Source of the DNA: Methylobacterium brachiatum
GTDB lineage: Bacteria; Pseudomonadota; Alphaproteobacteria; Rhizobiales; Beijerinckiaceae
NCBI RefSeq assembly: GCF_020523825.1
Contig: NZ_JAJALK010000002.1
Location: 620,001-684,000, forward strand
Direction of reading: 5' to 3'
DNA length: 64,000 bases
Positions 34,954-44,766 of the stretch are shown piece after piece. A program made the translations under genes and the position numbers. How positions within the stretch are numbered: the stretch's first letter is position 1; every line of letters begins with the position of its first letter. The notes under the pieces were generated by a model, which had not been told where the DNA came from, did not search any database, and saw nothing but the letters and a program-made list of their open reading frames with translations.

Positions 34954-35192
34954 CAGAGGATCTCGATCGCGTAGTTCTCAACGACGGTGTTGGCGAGCAG
35001 CTTCTCGCAGGCCGTCCGGAGGGTGGCTTCGGCGGTCGGGCCGTCGGCGGCCGAGACCTCGAGATCGAACACCTTGCCCTGCCGGACGCTGTCGATGCCG
35101 TCGATGCCGAGGGACTTGAGCGCGGCCTCGATCGCCTTGCCCTGCGGGTCCAGCACACCGGTCTTCAGGGTGACGATGATACGGGCTTTCAT
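34953..35192 (-). CDS. purS: Phosphoribosylformylglycinamidine synthase subunit PurS
   Basis: 79 residues, the normal size. PurS links PurQ and PurL and channels ammonia. Family motifs are ARIIVTLKTGVLDPQGKAIEAALKSLG, VRQGKVFDLEV and the C-terminal CEKLLANTVVENYAIEI. A GGAAG site precedes ATG 35192; the longer frame upstream is not conserved-looking. Co-transcribed with purQ. Confidence 0.95.
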   Translation of the reverse strand: MKARIIVTLKTGVLDPQGKAIEAALKSLGIDGIDSVRQGKVFDLEVSAADGPTAEATLRTACEKLLANTVVENYAIEIL

Positions 35193-35339
35193 GGATCTTC
35201 CGGTCTCACGCGCAGCCGAAAACGTGGGCGCAACCCGCGGCGTCGTTACACGGGCGGCCGTCGCGCGTTCCCTAGCAGGAAGGCCGCCGGCCTGTCGAAC
35301 GCCGTGCCGGGCACGGGCCCGGCGACACACCCAATCCGG

Positions 35340-35573
35340 CTACCGCGACGTGGCGCGGGTGCGGATCGGCTCGATGCTGGTCGCCCGGCGCCAGAGCTGG
35401 AGCATGATCCAGGCCGCGAACAGGCTGAAGACGCCCATCAGCACATGGCCGACCCGGTCGCCGAGGTCGAACAGGCCCGCGAGGGCCCAGCCGGCCGCGA
35501 TGGCGACGGCGAAGACCTCCGTGCCGACGAGGACCATCATGCTCACGATGGTGATGGCGTTGCGCCCGTTCAC
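35340..35573 (-). CDS. Small two-helix membrane protein
   Basis: 77 residues with two hydrophobic helices (IVSMMVLVGTEVFAVAIAAGWALAG and HVLMGVFSLFAAWIMLQLW) and a basic C-terminal tail. I do not recognise a named family, although small proteins of this shape are common in Hyphomicrobiales. It lies between purS and regA on the same strand as both, 118 bases after the regA stop. Function unknown. Confidence 0.6.
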   Translation of the reverse strand: MNGRNAITIVSMMVLVGTEVFAVAIAAGWALAGLFDLGDRVGHVLMGVFSLFAAWIMLQLWRRATSIEPIRTRATSR

Positions 35574-35691
35574 GAGACTCGTCCCCCGGTCGATTGCGAG
35601 GCCCCGGACGAAATGCGCCCGGGACCCGCGCAGCTAGCCCACCGGGGAGGGGGGATGCAACCGCGGGACCCGGGATCGGTGGGTCCGGGCT

Positions 35692-36291
35692 TCAGCGCGG
35701 GGCGCGCTTGGCCAGGATCCGCTGCAGCGTCCGCCGGTGCATGTTGAGGCGCCGGGCGGTCTCGCTGACGTTGCGGCTGCACAGCTCGTAGACCCGCTGG
35801 ATATGCTCCCAGCGGACCCGGTCCGCGGACATCGGGTTCTCCGGCGGGTCGGCGCGCTCGCCGGGCTGCGCCATCAGCGTGCCGTGGATCTCGTCGGCGT
35901 CGGCGGGCTTGGCGAGATAGTCGAACGCGCCGAGCTTCACCGCCGTGACGGCGGTCGCGATGTTGCCGTAGCCGGTGAGGATCACGCCGCGCGCGTCGGG
36001 GCGGCGCTCCTTCAGGCGGGCGATCACGTCGAGGCCGTTGCCGTCGCCGAGCCGCATGTCGATCACCGCGAAGGCCGGCGGGCGGGCCTCGACGGCCGAC
36101 ACGCCGTCGGCGACGCTGTCGGCGACCTGGACATGGTAGCCGCGGCTTTCCATGGCGCGGGCGAGCCGCGTCGAGAAGGGCTTGTCGTCGTCTACGATCA
36201 GCAGGCTGCGGTCGGTGAAGGCGGCGAGCGGATCGGCTTCGTTGATCACGGCGGGATCGATCGCTGCCGTGGTCCCGGGCTGCGTCAGCAT
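35692..36291 (-). CDS. regA: Redox response regulator, RegA/ActR/PrrA family
   Basis: 199 residues. Receiver domain (about residues 28-145) with the acidic pair DDD at 34-36, the phosphoacceptor Asp78 in AVIDMRLGDGNG and the conserved Lys in YLAKP. A Fis-type helix-turn-helix at the C-terminus (CSRNVSETARRLNMHRRTLQRILAKRAPR) is nearly invariant in RegA proteins. Together with RegB, encoded immediately upstream (59 bases), it controls photosynthesis, respiration, nitrogen and carbon genes in response to redox state in alphaproteobacteria. Confidence 0.95.
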   Translation of the reverse strand: MLTQPGTTAAIDPAVINEADPLAAFTDRSLLIVDDDKPFSTRLARAMESRGYHVQVADSVADGVSAVEARPPAFAVIDMRLGDGNGLDVIARLKERRPDARGVILTGYGNIATAVTAVKLGAFDYLAKPADADEIHGTLMAQPGERADPPENPMSADRVRWEHIQRVYELCSRNVSETARRLNMHRRTLQRILAKRAPR

Positions 36292-36349
36292 CCGGCACTC
36301 CTTTCGGGTTTTCGTAAGGGAATTACTCAGTCAGTTCTCGGTCTGATCC

Positions 36350-37735
36350 TCATATAGGTACGACATCGCGCGGTGGCAGGGGCGCGCCGATATTGAGTTC
36401 CGGCGAATGGCGCGGGGCTGCACCCCGTTCGAAGATGTGCCGGGCCCAGGACACCCGCACGATCGCTCCATGGGCGTCCGGCGCGGAGACGTTCATCAGG
36501 GCGAGCTGTGCGCCCGAGCGCTCGATCAGGGTCTTGGCGATGAACAGGCCGAGGCCCAGGCCGGCGCCCACGGTCCCGCCGGTCTGCGGGCGGTCGCCGC
36601 TGCGGGTGGTTACGTAGGGCTCGCCCGCGCGCAGCAGGACCTCGCTGGAGAAGCCCGGGCCGTCGTCGCGGATCTCGATCCAGACCCGCTCCTGAGTCCA
36701 GCGGCCCTCCACGGTGACGCGGGAGGTGGCGAAGTCGACGGCGTTGTCGAGGATGTTGGCCAGCCCGAACATCACCCCGGGGTTGCGGCGGCAGGCCGGT
36801 TCCGGGCCGTCACCGCGGCTGGAGATTTCTAATACAGCTCCGAGGGCGCGCTGGGGGGCGACCAGCTCCTCAACGAGATGGCTGAACGTCACGGTCTCGA
36901 GGAAGCCGACCCCGTCCCCATCCAGGGACGTGAGCTTGCCGAGGATGCCGCGGCAGCGGTCGACCTGCTCGCGCAGCAGGTTCAGGTCCTCGGCCACCGC
37001 CGGCGAGGCGGTGGGCCCGAGCTGGCGGATCAGCTCCTTGGTCACCACCATAATCGTCCCGAGGGGTGTGCCCAATTCGTGGGCAGCCGCCGCCGCGAGG
37101 CCGTCGAGCTGCGAGAGGTGCTGCTCGCGGGCGAGCACCAGCTCGGTGGCGGCGAGCGCCTGGGCGAGGAGCCGCGTCTCCTCGGCGACCCGCCAGGCGT
37201 AGACGCCCGTGAACGCGGTGCCGAGCAGGATCGCGGTCCAGACCCCGGACACGTACAGGAACGGCAATTCGATCCGCCCGTCCGAGAACCAGGGCAGCGG
37301 CCGGTGCACCAGGGCGAGCAGCGTCGCCAGCCCCACGGCGAGCAGGCCGAGCGCCAGGGTCCGCTCCGGCGGCAGCGCGGTGGCGGAGATCAGCACGGGG
37401 GCGAGGAACAGCAGCGAGAACGGGTTCTGAAGGCCGCCGGTGAGGAACAGCAGCGCGGCTAGCTGCACGATGTCGAAGGCGAGCAGCAGCGCCGCGGAAT
37501 CGTCGCTCAGCCGGTAGCTCGCCGGGAAGCGGATCCGCAGGGCCAGGTTCAGCCAGGACGAGGTCGCGATCACCAGGAAGCACCAGCCGAACGGCAGCGC
37601 CAGCCCGAGACCGAACTGCGCGCCGACCACGGCGGCGCTCTGGCCGGTGATGGCGAGCCAGCGCAGGCGGACGAAGGTGTCGAGCCGGAGGTGGCGGGCG
37701 TTGCGGACGAGGCCGTTGAGGTCGCTATCGGGCAT
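36350..37735 (-). CDS. regB: Redox sensor histidine kinase, RegB/ActS/PrrB family
   Basis: 461 residues. Six N-terminal membrane helices; the quinone-sensing GGLQNPF motif lies at 100-106. The H-box has the RegB-specific form AAAAHELGTPLGTI with the phospho-histidine His219. The redox-active cysteine (Cys261) is conserved in DRCRGILGKL. The HATPase domain has NILDNAVDFA, DDGPGF and GAGLGLGLFIAKTLIERSGA. All parts required for redox sensing are present. It precedes regA in the same direction, the usual regB-regA pairing; the senC/sco gene found with regA in other species is not here. Confidence 0.95.
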   Translation of the reverse strand: MPDSDLNGLVRNARHLRLDTFVRLRWLAITGQSAAVVGAQFGLGLALPFGWCFLVIATSSWLNLALRIRFPASYRLSDDSAALLLAFDIVQLAALLFLTGGLQNPFSLLFLAPVLISATALPPERTLALGLLAVGLATLLALVHRPLPWFSDGRIELPFLYVSGVWTAILLGTAFTGVYAWRVAEETRLLAQALAATELVLAREQHLSQLDGLAAAAAHELGTPLGTIMVVTKELIRQLGPTASPAVAEDLNLLREQVDRCRGILGKLTSLDGDGVGFLETVTFSHLVEELVAPQRALGAVLEISSRGDGPEPACRRNPGVMFGLANILDNAVDFATSRVTVEGRWTQERVWIEIRDDGPGFSSEVLLRAGEPYVTTRSGDRPQTGGTVGAGLGLGLFIAKTLIERSGAQLALMNVSAPDAHGAIVRVSWARHIFERGAAPRHSPELNIGAPLPPRDVVPI

Positions 37736-38028
37736 GGGGTTATCGGTGGAGCGCCGGTCGGGCCGCGCCGGCGCGGATTTTCAAGATGGGTACCGCGGCA
37801 CCGGATCCGGAGCGGGCCGCCGGATCCGTCGCGCCGAGGGCGTGGTCACGGGCAAGTCGCCCGGGGCGGGGGATGTTCCGTGATCGTTCAGGGTGGAACC
37901 TTATCCTACGCGGCGGGTTGCAGCAGGCTCCGCGCGCAGGCCGGATGTCGGCGGCCCGGATGGTGTGTCGTCCCGCGGCGGACCGGTCCCGGTCGGCCCC
38001 GGGCGGCATTCGAGACCGCGAGGTGGCG

Positions 38029-39309
38029 ATGCTCCTGGCTTACGCGATGTTCGAAGGCGCCCGCGCCCTGATGGCGCCGGCCCGGGTCGCCGCGGACCTG
38101 ACCCGCCACGCCCTCCAGATGCCCGGCAATCCCCTGGCCTACGGGCCCTACGCCCGGGCGATCAGCGCCGGCTGCGAGATGTTCGAGCGCGCCACGCGCC
38201 GCTACGGCAAGCCCGCCTTCGGGTTCACCGAGACGCGGGTCGATGGGATTGCGGTCCCGGTCAGCGAGCGCGTCGTCTGGGAGCGGCCGTTCTGCCGCCT
38301 GGTCGCGTTCGAGCGCGCCTTCCTCACGCCACCCGCCGAGCCGCAGCCCAAGCTGCTCATCGTCGCGCCGATGTCGGGCCACTACGCCACGCTGCTGCGC
38401 GGCACCGTGGAGGCGATGCTGCCGAACCACCGGGTCTACATCACCGACTGGACCGATGCCCGGATGGTGCCGCTGACCTTCGGGAGCTTCGACCTCGACA
38501 CCTATATCGACTACCTGCAGGAGATGTTCGCGATCCTCGGGCCGGACCTGCACATCATGGCGGTGTGCCAGCCGGCGGTGCCGGTTCTGGCCGCGGTGGC
38601 GCTCATGGAGGCCAAGGCCGATCCGGCGGGCGATCCGGCCGTGCCGGCCTCGATGACCCTGATGGGCGGCCCGATCGACACCCGCCGCTCACCCACCGCC
38701 GTGAACTGCCTCGCCCAGGAGCGCGGCCAGGCTTGGTTCGAGCGCAACACGATCAGCCTGGTGCCGCCGATCTATCCGGGGGCCTGGCGCCGGGTCTATC
38801 CGGGCTTCCTGCAGCTGTCGGGCTTCATGGCGATGAACCTCGACCGCCACGTCACCGCCCATTCGGACATGTTCGACCATCTGGTGAAGGGCGACGGCGA
38901 CTCGGCCGAGAAGCACCGGGAATTCTACGACGAGTACCTGGCGGTGATGGATCTCACCGCGGAGTACTACCTCCAGACCGTGCAGACCGTCTTCGTCGAC
39001 CACGCTCTGCCCAAGGGGCAGATGCGCCACCGCGGCACCCCGGTCGATCTCGGGGCGATCCGCCGCTGCGCCATCCTGGCCGTGGAGGGCGAGAACGACG
39101 ACATTTCCGGGGTCGGCCAGACCAAGGCGGCCCTCGAGCTGACGCCGAACCTGCCCGAATCCCGCAAGGCCTACCATCTCCAGGCGGGCGTCGGGCATTA
39201 CGGCGTGTTCAACGGCTCCCGCTACCGGACGGTCATCGCCCCGCGGATCGCCGCCTTCATCCGCGCCCAACCGGCGGAGGCCGGCTCGCACCTGCGCCAG
39301 GTCAGCTGA
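38029..39309 (+). CDS. phaZ: Intracellular polyhydroxyalkanoate depolymerase
   Basis: 426 residues. The catalytic nucleophile is a cysteine in VCQPAVPVLAA (Cys180), as in Ralstonia PhaZ1, rather than the serine of secreted enzymes. The Asp and His partners fit GENDDISGVGQT (Asp) and GVGHYGVFNGSRY (His). The N-terminus is an amphipathic helical stretch (YAMFEGARALMAPARVAADLTRHALQ) common in these granule-associated proteins. It degrades PHB stores to 3-hydroxybutyrate. ATG 38029 follows GAGGTGGCG; the long upstream open frame is not supported. It is divergent from regB over about 290 bases that must contain both promoters. A degenerate family 1 repeat follows. Confidence 0.94.
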   Translation: MLLAYAMFEGARALMAPARVAADLTRHALQMPGNPLAYGPYARAISAGCEMFERATRRYGKPAFGFTETRVDGIAVPVSERVVWERPFCRLVAFERAFLTPPAEPQPKLLIVAPMSGHYATLLRGTVEAMLPNHRVYITDWTDARMVPLTFGSFDLDTYIDYLQEMFAILGPDLHIMAVCQPAVPVLAAVALMEAKADPAGDPAVPASMTLMGGPIDTRRSPTAVNCLAQERGQAWFERNTISLVPPIYPGAWRRVYPGFLQLSGFMAMNLDRHVTAHSDMFDHLVKGDGDSAEKHREFYDEYLAVMDLTAEYYLQTVQTVFVDHALPKGQMRHRGTPVDLGAIRRCAILAVEGENDDISGVGQTKAALELTPNLPESRKAYHLQAGVGHYGVFNGSRYRTVIAPRIAAFIRAQPAEAGSHLRQVS

Positions 39310-39310
39310 G

Positions 39311-39430
39311 GCAAGTCCCGGTTTCGAAAGGTCCAGGACCTTTCGCGGGTCCAGGGCGGAGCCCGGGCCTCCGGGCGACGCCGCACCGAGCCCCATCAAA
39401 GCGCTGAGAGCCCTCTGAAATCCCTTTCGT
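39311..39430 (+). repeat. Degenerate four-hairpin repeat, family 1, copy 6
   Basis: Begins 2 bases after the phaZ stop. Hairpins CGAAAGGTCCAGGACCTTTCG and GGGCGGAGCCCGGGCCTCCGG are clear; the later AAAGCGCTGAGAGCCCTCTGAAA part is degraded. The rest of the 39310-39806 gap (39431-39806) contains no gene that I can support. Confidence 0.7.
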
Positions 39431-39806
39431 GAGCTTGCGCTCCCGCCCCATCCTGCCGGGCGGTCGCACTGCATTTTGAATTCTCTTCCCCTCACGGTGG
39501 CGCGAGGCTTGCGAGGCGGCGCCCGTGAGCATGACGACCGCCGATCCCCCGACGCCCTTCCGTATCCCTGCCGGCCTGCATCCGGCCGGACGACCGCGCG
39601 CGCGAACAGGATGCGGATAACTAGAATTCAAATCTCCAAAACCGTCTTGCGGCAGCAGGGAACTGGCGCATGCTGCTGATCGCGTGAAACGCCAGCCCGC
39701 TCCGGCCCCGATACGGGACCGAAGCCTTCCGTCGACCGAGTCACAGGCGCACCCGGGGTGCGGGCCGGTAGCCGGGATCGCAATCCCACCGGCCAGGGAG
39801 ATCACG

Positions 39807-41393
39807 ATGGACCGCAGGACCTTCCTCAAGGGCTCGGCCGCACTCGGGCTGGCAGCACCGCAGATCGCGATGCCGGCCGTGGCGCAGGGCGCCAAGGTGC
39901 TGCGCTTCGTGCCCCAGGCGAACCTCGCCAATTTCGATCCGATCTGGGGCACGCAATACGTCGTGCGCAATGCCGGCACCCTCGTCTGGGACATGCTCTA
40001 CGGGGTCGACGCGCAGCTGAAGCCGCAGCGGCAGATGGTCGAATCCGAGGAGGTCTCGGGCGACCAGCTGACCTGGACCTTCCGGCTCCGCCCCGGCCAG
40101 ACATTCCATGACGGCGAGCCGGTGCTCGCCAAGGATGTCGTGGCGAGCCTGACCCGCTGGATGGCCCGCGACCCGATCGGCCTGATGATCCGCGGGATCC
40201 AGGACGACCTCGCCGCCGTGGACGACCGGACGTTCCGCTGGCGCCTCAAGAAGCCGTTCCCGAAGCTCCTCTACGCGCTCGGCAAGACCAACGCCCCGAT
40301 GGCCCTGATCATGCCGGAGCGGATCGCCAAGACCGACCCGTTCACGCAGATCACCGAATATGTCGGGTCCGGCCCGATGACCTTCGTGCGCAACGAATGG
40401 GTGCCGGGCGCCCGGGCCGTGTTCCAGAAGTTCGCCGGCTACAAGCCCCGCGCGGAGCCGAATTCCTGGCTGGCCGGGGGCAAGCACATCCTGGTCGACC
40501 GGGTCGAGTGGGTGATCATGCCGGACGCGGCCACCGCCTCGGCGGCCCTGCAGAACGGCGAGGTCGATTGGTGGGAGAACCCGATCTCCGACCTTGTGCC
40601 GCTCCTGCGCAAGAACGCCAACCTCAACGTCGATATCGCCGATCCGCTGGGCAATGTCGGGTCGTTCCGGATGAACCACCTGTATCCGCCCTTCGACAAC
40701 CCGAAGATCCGCCAGGCGGTCATGACCGCCATGAATCAGGAGGATTACATGCGGGCGATCGTCGGCGACGACGACAGCCTGTGGAAACCGCTACCGGGCT
40801 TCTTCACGCCGGGGACGCCGCTCTACAGCGAGGCGGGGGGTGCCCATGTCGGCAAGGGCGACCTAAAGCTCGGCCAGAAGCTGCTCAAGGAAGCTGGCTA
40901 CAAGGGCGAGCCGGTGGTCTGCATCGTGGCCCAGGACCAGGGGATCACCAAGGCGCAGGGCGACATCACCGCCGACCTCTTGAAGCAGATGGGCTTCAAC
41001 GTCGATTTCGTCGCCACCGACTGGGGCACCACCGGCACCCGCCGGGCCTCCAAGGCGCCGCCGAGCCAGGGCGGCTGGAACATGTTCCACACCTGGCATG
41101 CGGGCGCCGATTGCATCAATCCGGCGGGCTACCCCGCGGTCCGGGCCAGCGGCGACAAGGCCTGGTTCGGCTGGCCGAACGTCCCGCCCGTGGAGGCGGC
41201 CATCGCCGAATGGTTCGACGCGGCCGACCCGGCCGCCGAGAAGGCCGCCATCGACAAGGTCAACGCCGCCGCCTGCGAGGGCGTGGTCTACGTCCCGACC
41301 GGGTTCTTCCTCGGCTACCAGGCCTGGCGCAAGAGCGTCTCGGGCATCGTGAAGGGGCCGATCCCGTTCACCTGGGGCGTGTCGAAGGCGTGA
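39807..41393 (+). CDS. Peptide-type ABC transporter substrate-binding protein
   Basis: 528 residues, SBP family 5 (DppA/OppA type). Twin-arginine-like signal (DRRTFLKGSAALGLAAPQIA) suggests export by the Tat system. Family features are FDPIWGTQYVVRNAG, LRPGQTFHDGEPVLAKDVVASL, DNPKIRQAVMTAMNQEDYMRAI and a C-terminal IVKGPIPFTWGVSKA. GGGAG precedes ATG 39807. It is the first gene of an operon with two permease genes, two ATPase genes and an amidohydrolase, so it may bind a peptide-like or N-acyl amino-acid-like ligand; the ligand is not known. Confidence 0.92.
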   Translation: MDRRTFLKGSAALGLAAPQIAMPAVAQGAKVLRFVPQANLANFDPIWGTQYVVRNAGTLVWDMLYGVDAQLKPQRQMVESEEVSGDQLTWTFRLRPGQTFHDGEPVLAKDVVASLTRWMARDPIGLMIRGIQDDLAAVDDRTFRWRLKKPFPKLLYALGKTNAPMALIMPERIAKTDPFTQITEYVGSGPMTFVRNEWVPGARAVFQKFAGYKPRAEPNSWLAGGKHILVDRVEWVIMPDAATASAALQNGEVDWWENPISDLVPLLRKNANLNVDIADPLGNVGSFRMNHLYPPFDNPKIRQAVMTAMNQEDYMRAIVGDDDSLWKPLPGFFTPGTPLYSEAGGAHVGKGDLKLGQKLLKEAGYKGEPVVCIVAQDQGITKAQGDITADLLKQMGFNVDFVATDWGTTGTRRASKAPPSQGGWNMFHTWHAGADCINPAGYPAVRASGDKAWFGWPNVPPVEAAIAEWFDAADPAAEKAAIDKVNAAACEGVVYVPTGFFLGYQAWRKSVSGIVKGPIPFTWGVSKA

Positions 41394-41429
41394 TGGGACG
41401 TCCCGCGGTCATCCCGTTCGGCGCGACAC

Positions 41430-41558
41430 GCCCCCTCTCCCGTACGGGAGAGGGCTGGGGTGAGGGATACGCCCTCTCCGGACAAACCCGTCCCCTCACC
41501 CTGTCCCTCTCCCGCACGGGAGAGGGGACCTGCGCCCCAGCCGGATGCGGCCCGGGGC
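41430..41558 (-). repeat. Palindromic dispersed repeat, family 2, copy B
   Basis: Same element as at 1956-2069 but on the other strand. It contains CCTCTCCCGTACGGGAGAGG at one end and CCTCTCCCGCACGGGAGAGG near the other. It lies between the binding-protein gene and the first permease gene, 36 bases after one and 29 before the other. Confidence 0.85.
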
Positions 41559-41587
41559 GCGGGCGACCGATGAGATAGGGGAGACCC

Positions 41588-42529
41588 ATGCTCGGCTATA
41601 TCGGCAGGCGCATCCTGGCCACCATCCCGGTAATGGCGGTGGTCGGCTTGTTCGTCTTCAGCCTCCTCTACTTCGCCCCCGGCGATCCGGCCGCGATCAT
41701 CGCGGGCGACCAGGCGACGCCGGAAGACGTGGCGCGCATCCGCGCCTCGCTCGGCCTCGACCGGCCGTTCCTGGTGCGGTTCGGCGAATGGTCCTGGCAG
41801 ATCCTCCACGGGGATCTCGGCACCTCGATCTTCACCAACCTGCCGGTCACCACGATGATCGGGCAGCGGGTGCAGCCGACCGTGTCGCTGATGCTGGTCA
41901 CCCTGATCCTGGCCATCGTGGTGGCGGTGCCGCTCGGCGTCGTGGCGGCCTGGAAGGCCGGCAGCCTGATCGACCGGCTGGTCATGGGACTCGCGGTGCT
42001 GGGCTTCTCGGTGCCGGTCTTCGTGGTCGGCTACGTGCTCGCCTACGTGTTCGCCCTCGAGCTCGGCTGGCTGCCGGTGCAGGGCTACACGCCGATCGAG
42101 CAGGGCCTGTGGCCATGGTTCGCGAACCTGATCCTGCCCGCGGTGACGCTCGGCCTCGTCTACATCGCGCTGATCGCCCGGGTGACGCGGGCGACTATGC
42201 TCGACGTGCTGAGCCAGGATTACGTCCGCACCGCCCGGGCCAAGGGGTTGGCGCAGGGGCCGGTGCTGTTCATCCACGCCCTCAAGAACGCCGCGGTGCC
42301 GATCGTCACCGTGATCGGCATCGGCATCGCCCTGCTGATCGGCGGCGCCGTGGTCACCGAGACGGTCTTCGCGATTCCCGGCCTCGGGCGCCTCACGGTC
42401 GATGCGATCCTGCGGCGCGATTACCCCGTCATCCAGGGCGTCGTCCTGCTGTTTAGCTTCGTCTACGTGCTGGTGAACCTCGCCATCGACCTGTTCTACA
42501 CCTTGCTCGACCCGAGGATCCGCTATTGA
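41588..42529 (+). CDS. Peptide-type ABC transporter permease, DppB-like
   Basis: 313 residues, six membrane helices. The N-terminus [23 protein letters not shown] and LAPGDPA-like [15 protein letters not shown] are typical of DppB. The conserved EAA loop is [28 protein letters not shown], which contacts the ATPase. [24 protein letters not shown] near the end is another signature. The stop overlaps the start of the next permease gene. Confidence 0.93.
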   Translation: MLGYIGRRILATIPVMAVVGLFVFSLLYFAPGDPAAIIAGDQATPEDVARIRASLGLDRPFLVRFGEWSWQILHGDLGTSIFTNLPVTTMIGQRVQPTVSLMLVTLILAIVVAVPLGVVAAWKAGSLIDRLVMGLAVLGFSVPVFVVGYVLAYVFALELGWLPVQGYTPIEQGLWPWFANLILPAVTLGLVYIALIARVTRATMLDVLSQDYVRTARAKGLAQGPVLFIHALKNAAVPIVTVIGIGIALLIGGAVVTETVFAIPGLGRLTVDAILRRDYPVIQGVVLLFSFVYVLVNLAIDLFYTLLDPRIRY

Positions 42530-43485
42530 CCGCGACCGTCCCGCCTCTCTCCGGTCAGCCCCTCGCCAAGGGGCCCGTGCCCAAGATGTCGCTCCCCGTC
42601 GGCATCGCCATCGCTTGGCCGATGCCGGATGTGATCCTGGCGCGCAAACGCCGGGGGCCGGTCTGGACCTATGTCCGCCGCAACCCGACCATCGTGGTCG
42701 GCGGGATCCTGCTACTGGTCGTGTTCCTAATGGCGGTGCTGGCCCCCTATCTCGGCACCGTCGATCCCACCGCCCTGGCCCCGGCCAAGCGCACCCGCGT
42801 GCCCTCGGCCCAGTACTGGTTCGGCACCGACATGCTCGGCCGGGACATCTACTCGCGGGTGGTCTACGGCGCCCGGGTCTCGCTGCTGGTCGGCTTCTCG
42901 GTGGCGCTCCTCGCCTCGGTGGCAGGGCTCGCGGTCGGGCTGATCTCCGGGATGGTGCGCTGGCTCGACGGCATCGTCATGCGGATCGTCGACGGCATGA
43001 TGTCGATCCCGCCGATCCTGCTGGCCATCACCCTGATGGCGCTCACCCGCGGCTCGGTCCAGAACGTGATCGTGGCGATCACCATCGCGGAGATCCCCCG
43101 GGTCGCCCGGCTGGTCCGGGGCGTCGTGCTGTCCCTGCGCGAGCAGCCCTATGTCGAGGCCGCCGTGACCACGGGCACGCGCATGCCGGCGATCATCTGG
43201 CGCCACATCCTGCCCAACACCCTGGCGCCCATGACCGTGCAGGCGACCTATATCTGCGCCTCCGCGATGATCACCGAGGCGATCCTGTCGTTCATCGGTG
43301 CGGGCGTGCCGCCCTCGACGCCGTCCTGGGGCAACATCATGGCCGAGGGCCGGGCCCTCTGGCAGGTCAAGTTCTACATCATCCTGTTCCCGGCGATCTT
43401 CCTGTCCATGACGGTGCTCGCGGTGAACCTCGTGGGCGACGGCCTGCGCGACGCCCTCGACCCCCGCATGGCGAAAGACGCATGA
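42526..43485 (+). CDS. Peptide-type ABC transporter permease, DppC-like
   Basis: 319 residues, six membrane helices. The TTG at 42526 overlaps the stop of the previous gene; an ATG at about 42586 would remove 20 residues. The N-terminal cytoplasmic segment ends in a [28 protein letters not shown] helix. DppC-specific [26 protein letters not shown] and the EAA-like loop ([26 protein letters not shown]) are clear. It partners the gene at 41588. Confidence 0.93.
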   Translation: MTATVPPLSGQPLAKGPVPKMSLPVGIAIAWPMPDVILARKRRGPVWTYVRRNPTIVVGGILLLVVFLMAVLAPYLGTVDPTALAPAKRTRVPSAQYWFGTDMLGRDIYSRVVYGARVSLLVGFSVALLASVAGLAVGLISGMVRWLDGIVMRIVDGMMSIPPILLAITLMALTRGSVQNVIVAITIAEIPRVARLVRGVVLSLREQPYVEAAVTTGTRMPAIIWRHILPNTLAPMTVQATYICASAMITEAILSFIGAGVPPSTPSWGNIMAEGRALWQVKFYIILFPAIFLSMTVLAVNLVGDGLRDALDPRMAKDA

Positions 43486-43496
43486 GGAGCCCCGGC

Positions 43497-44495
43497 GTGA
43501 ACGGCGTACCCCTCCTCTCCATCGAGAACCTGCAGGTCCATTTCCGAACCCCCGACGGAGCCAACCGGGCGGTGGACGGCGTGTCCTTCGCGATCCAGGC
43601 CGGCGAGACCCTGGCGATCGTCGGCGAATCCGGCTGCGGCAAGTCGGTGACCGCGATGTCGATCCTGCGGCTCCTGCCCGAGCCGCCGGCCAGCATCGCC
43701 GGCGCCATCCGGTTCGAAGGAAAAAACCTCCTCGACCTGCCCATCAAGGCGATGCGCAAGATCCGCGGCAACGACATCAGCGTCATCTTCCAGGAACCGA
43801 TGACCAGCCTGAACCCGGTGCTGACGGTCGGCCGCCAGATCGGTGAGACCTTAAGGCTGCACCAGGGCCTCAGCCGGCGCGAGGCCGAGGCGCGGGCGGT
43901 GGAGATGCTGACGCTGGTCGGCATCCCCGAACCCGGGCGCCGGGTCCGGGAATACCCGCATCAGCTCTCGGGCGGCATGCGCCAGCGGGTGATGATCGCC
44001 ATCGCGCTCGCCTGCTCGCCCAAGCTCCTGATCGCGGACGAGCCGACCACGGCGCTCGACGTGACCATCCAGGCTCAGATCCTCGACCTGATGCGCGACC
44101 TGAAGCGCCGGGTCGGCGCCGCGATCATGCTGATCACCCACGATCTCGGCGTGGTCGCCGAGGTCGCCGACCGGGTGGTGGTGATGTATGCTGGCCGGAA
44201 GGTCGAGGAGGCGCCGGTCCGCGACCTGTTCCGGGCGCCGCGCCACCCCTACACCCGCGGGCTGATGGGGGCGGTGCCCAAGCTCGGTGCGGTCGAGCAC
44301 GGCGCCACCGAGCGGCTCGCCGAGATTCCCGGCATGGTCCCGAGCCTGAAGCAGCGGATCGAGGGCTGCGTCTTCGCCGGCCGCTGCCCGGACGTGACCG
44401 ACCTGTGCCGCACCTACGCCCCGGCCCTGGAGCCGAAGGCCCCGGCCCACCTCGCTGCCTGCCACTACGCGCCCAAGGACGCCCTCGCGGCATGA
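43497..44495 (+). CDS. Peptide-type ABC transporter ATPase, DppD-like
   Basis: About 332 residues. Walker [10 protein letters not shown]-loop [13 protein letters not shown], signature LSGGMRQR, Walker [13 protein letters not shown] and H-loop THD are intact. The C-terminal oligopeptide extension has the iron-sulfur-like Cys pattern ([17 protein letters not shown]...AACHY) of DppD/OppD proteins. GTG 43497 has GAGGAG 7 bases upstream; the ATG at 43482 overlaps the previous stop (ATGA) but has a weak site, so either start is possible. A family 2 repeat and 270 bases separate it from the second ATPase. Confidence 0.92.
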   Translation: MNGVPLLSIENLQVHFRTPDGANRAVDGVSFAIQAGETLAIVGESGCGKSVTAMSILRLLPEPPASIAGAIRFEGKNLLDLPIKAMRKIRGNDISVIFQEPMTSLNPVLTVGRQIGETLRLHQGLSRREAEARAVEMLTLVGIPEPGRRVREYPHQLSGGMRQRVMIAIALACSPKLLIADEPTTALDVTIQAQILDLMRDLKRRVGAAIMLITHDLGVVAEVADRVVVMYAGRKVEEAPVRDLFRAPRHPYTRGLMGAVPKLGAVEHGATERLAEIPGMVPSLKQRIEGCVFAGRCPDVTDLCRTYAPALEPKAPAHLAACHYAPKDALAA

Positions 44496-44560
44496 TGGTT
44501 TGTGACTTGGCTGGCGCAGAATCCCTTCGCCTTCGCAGCGGCCGTCGAATTCACGGGATG

Positions 44561-44673
44561 CCGGATGCGGCGCGGGTCCCCTCTCCCGTGCGGGAGAGGG
44601 ACAGGGTGAGGGGACAGGTTTGTCCGGAGAGGGCGTATCCCTCACCCCAACCCTCTCCCGCCCGGGAGAGGGG
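44561..44673 (+). repeat. Palindromic dispersed repeat, family 2, copy C
   Basis: Same element and orientation as copy A, with CCTCTCCCGTGCGGGAGAGG and CCTCTCCCGCCCGGGAGAGG at the ends. It lies between the two ATPase genes of the importer, so two copies interrupt one operon. It may terminate or process the transcript here. Confidence 0.85.
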
Positions 44674-44766
44674 GTACGTCATCGCCGACACAAGGCGCGG
44701 TGAGAGCCTTCCTGCCCGCAGAGGGGAATGGGTCGCCACGGTCGACGCGATCCTGGGAGGCCGCCC

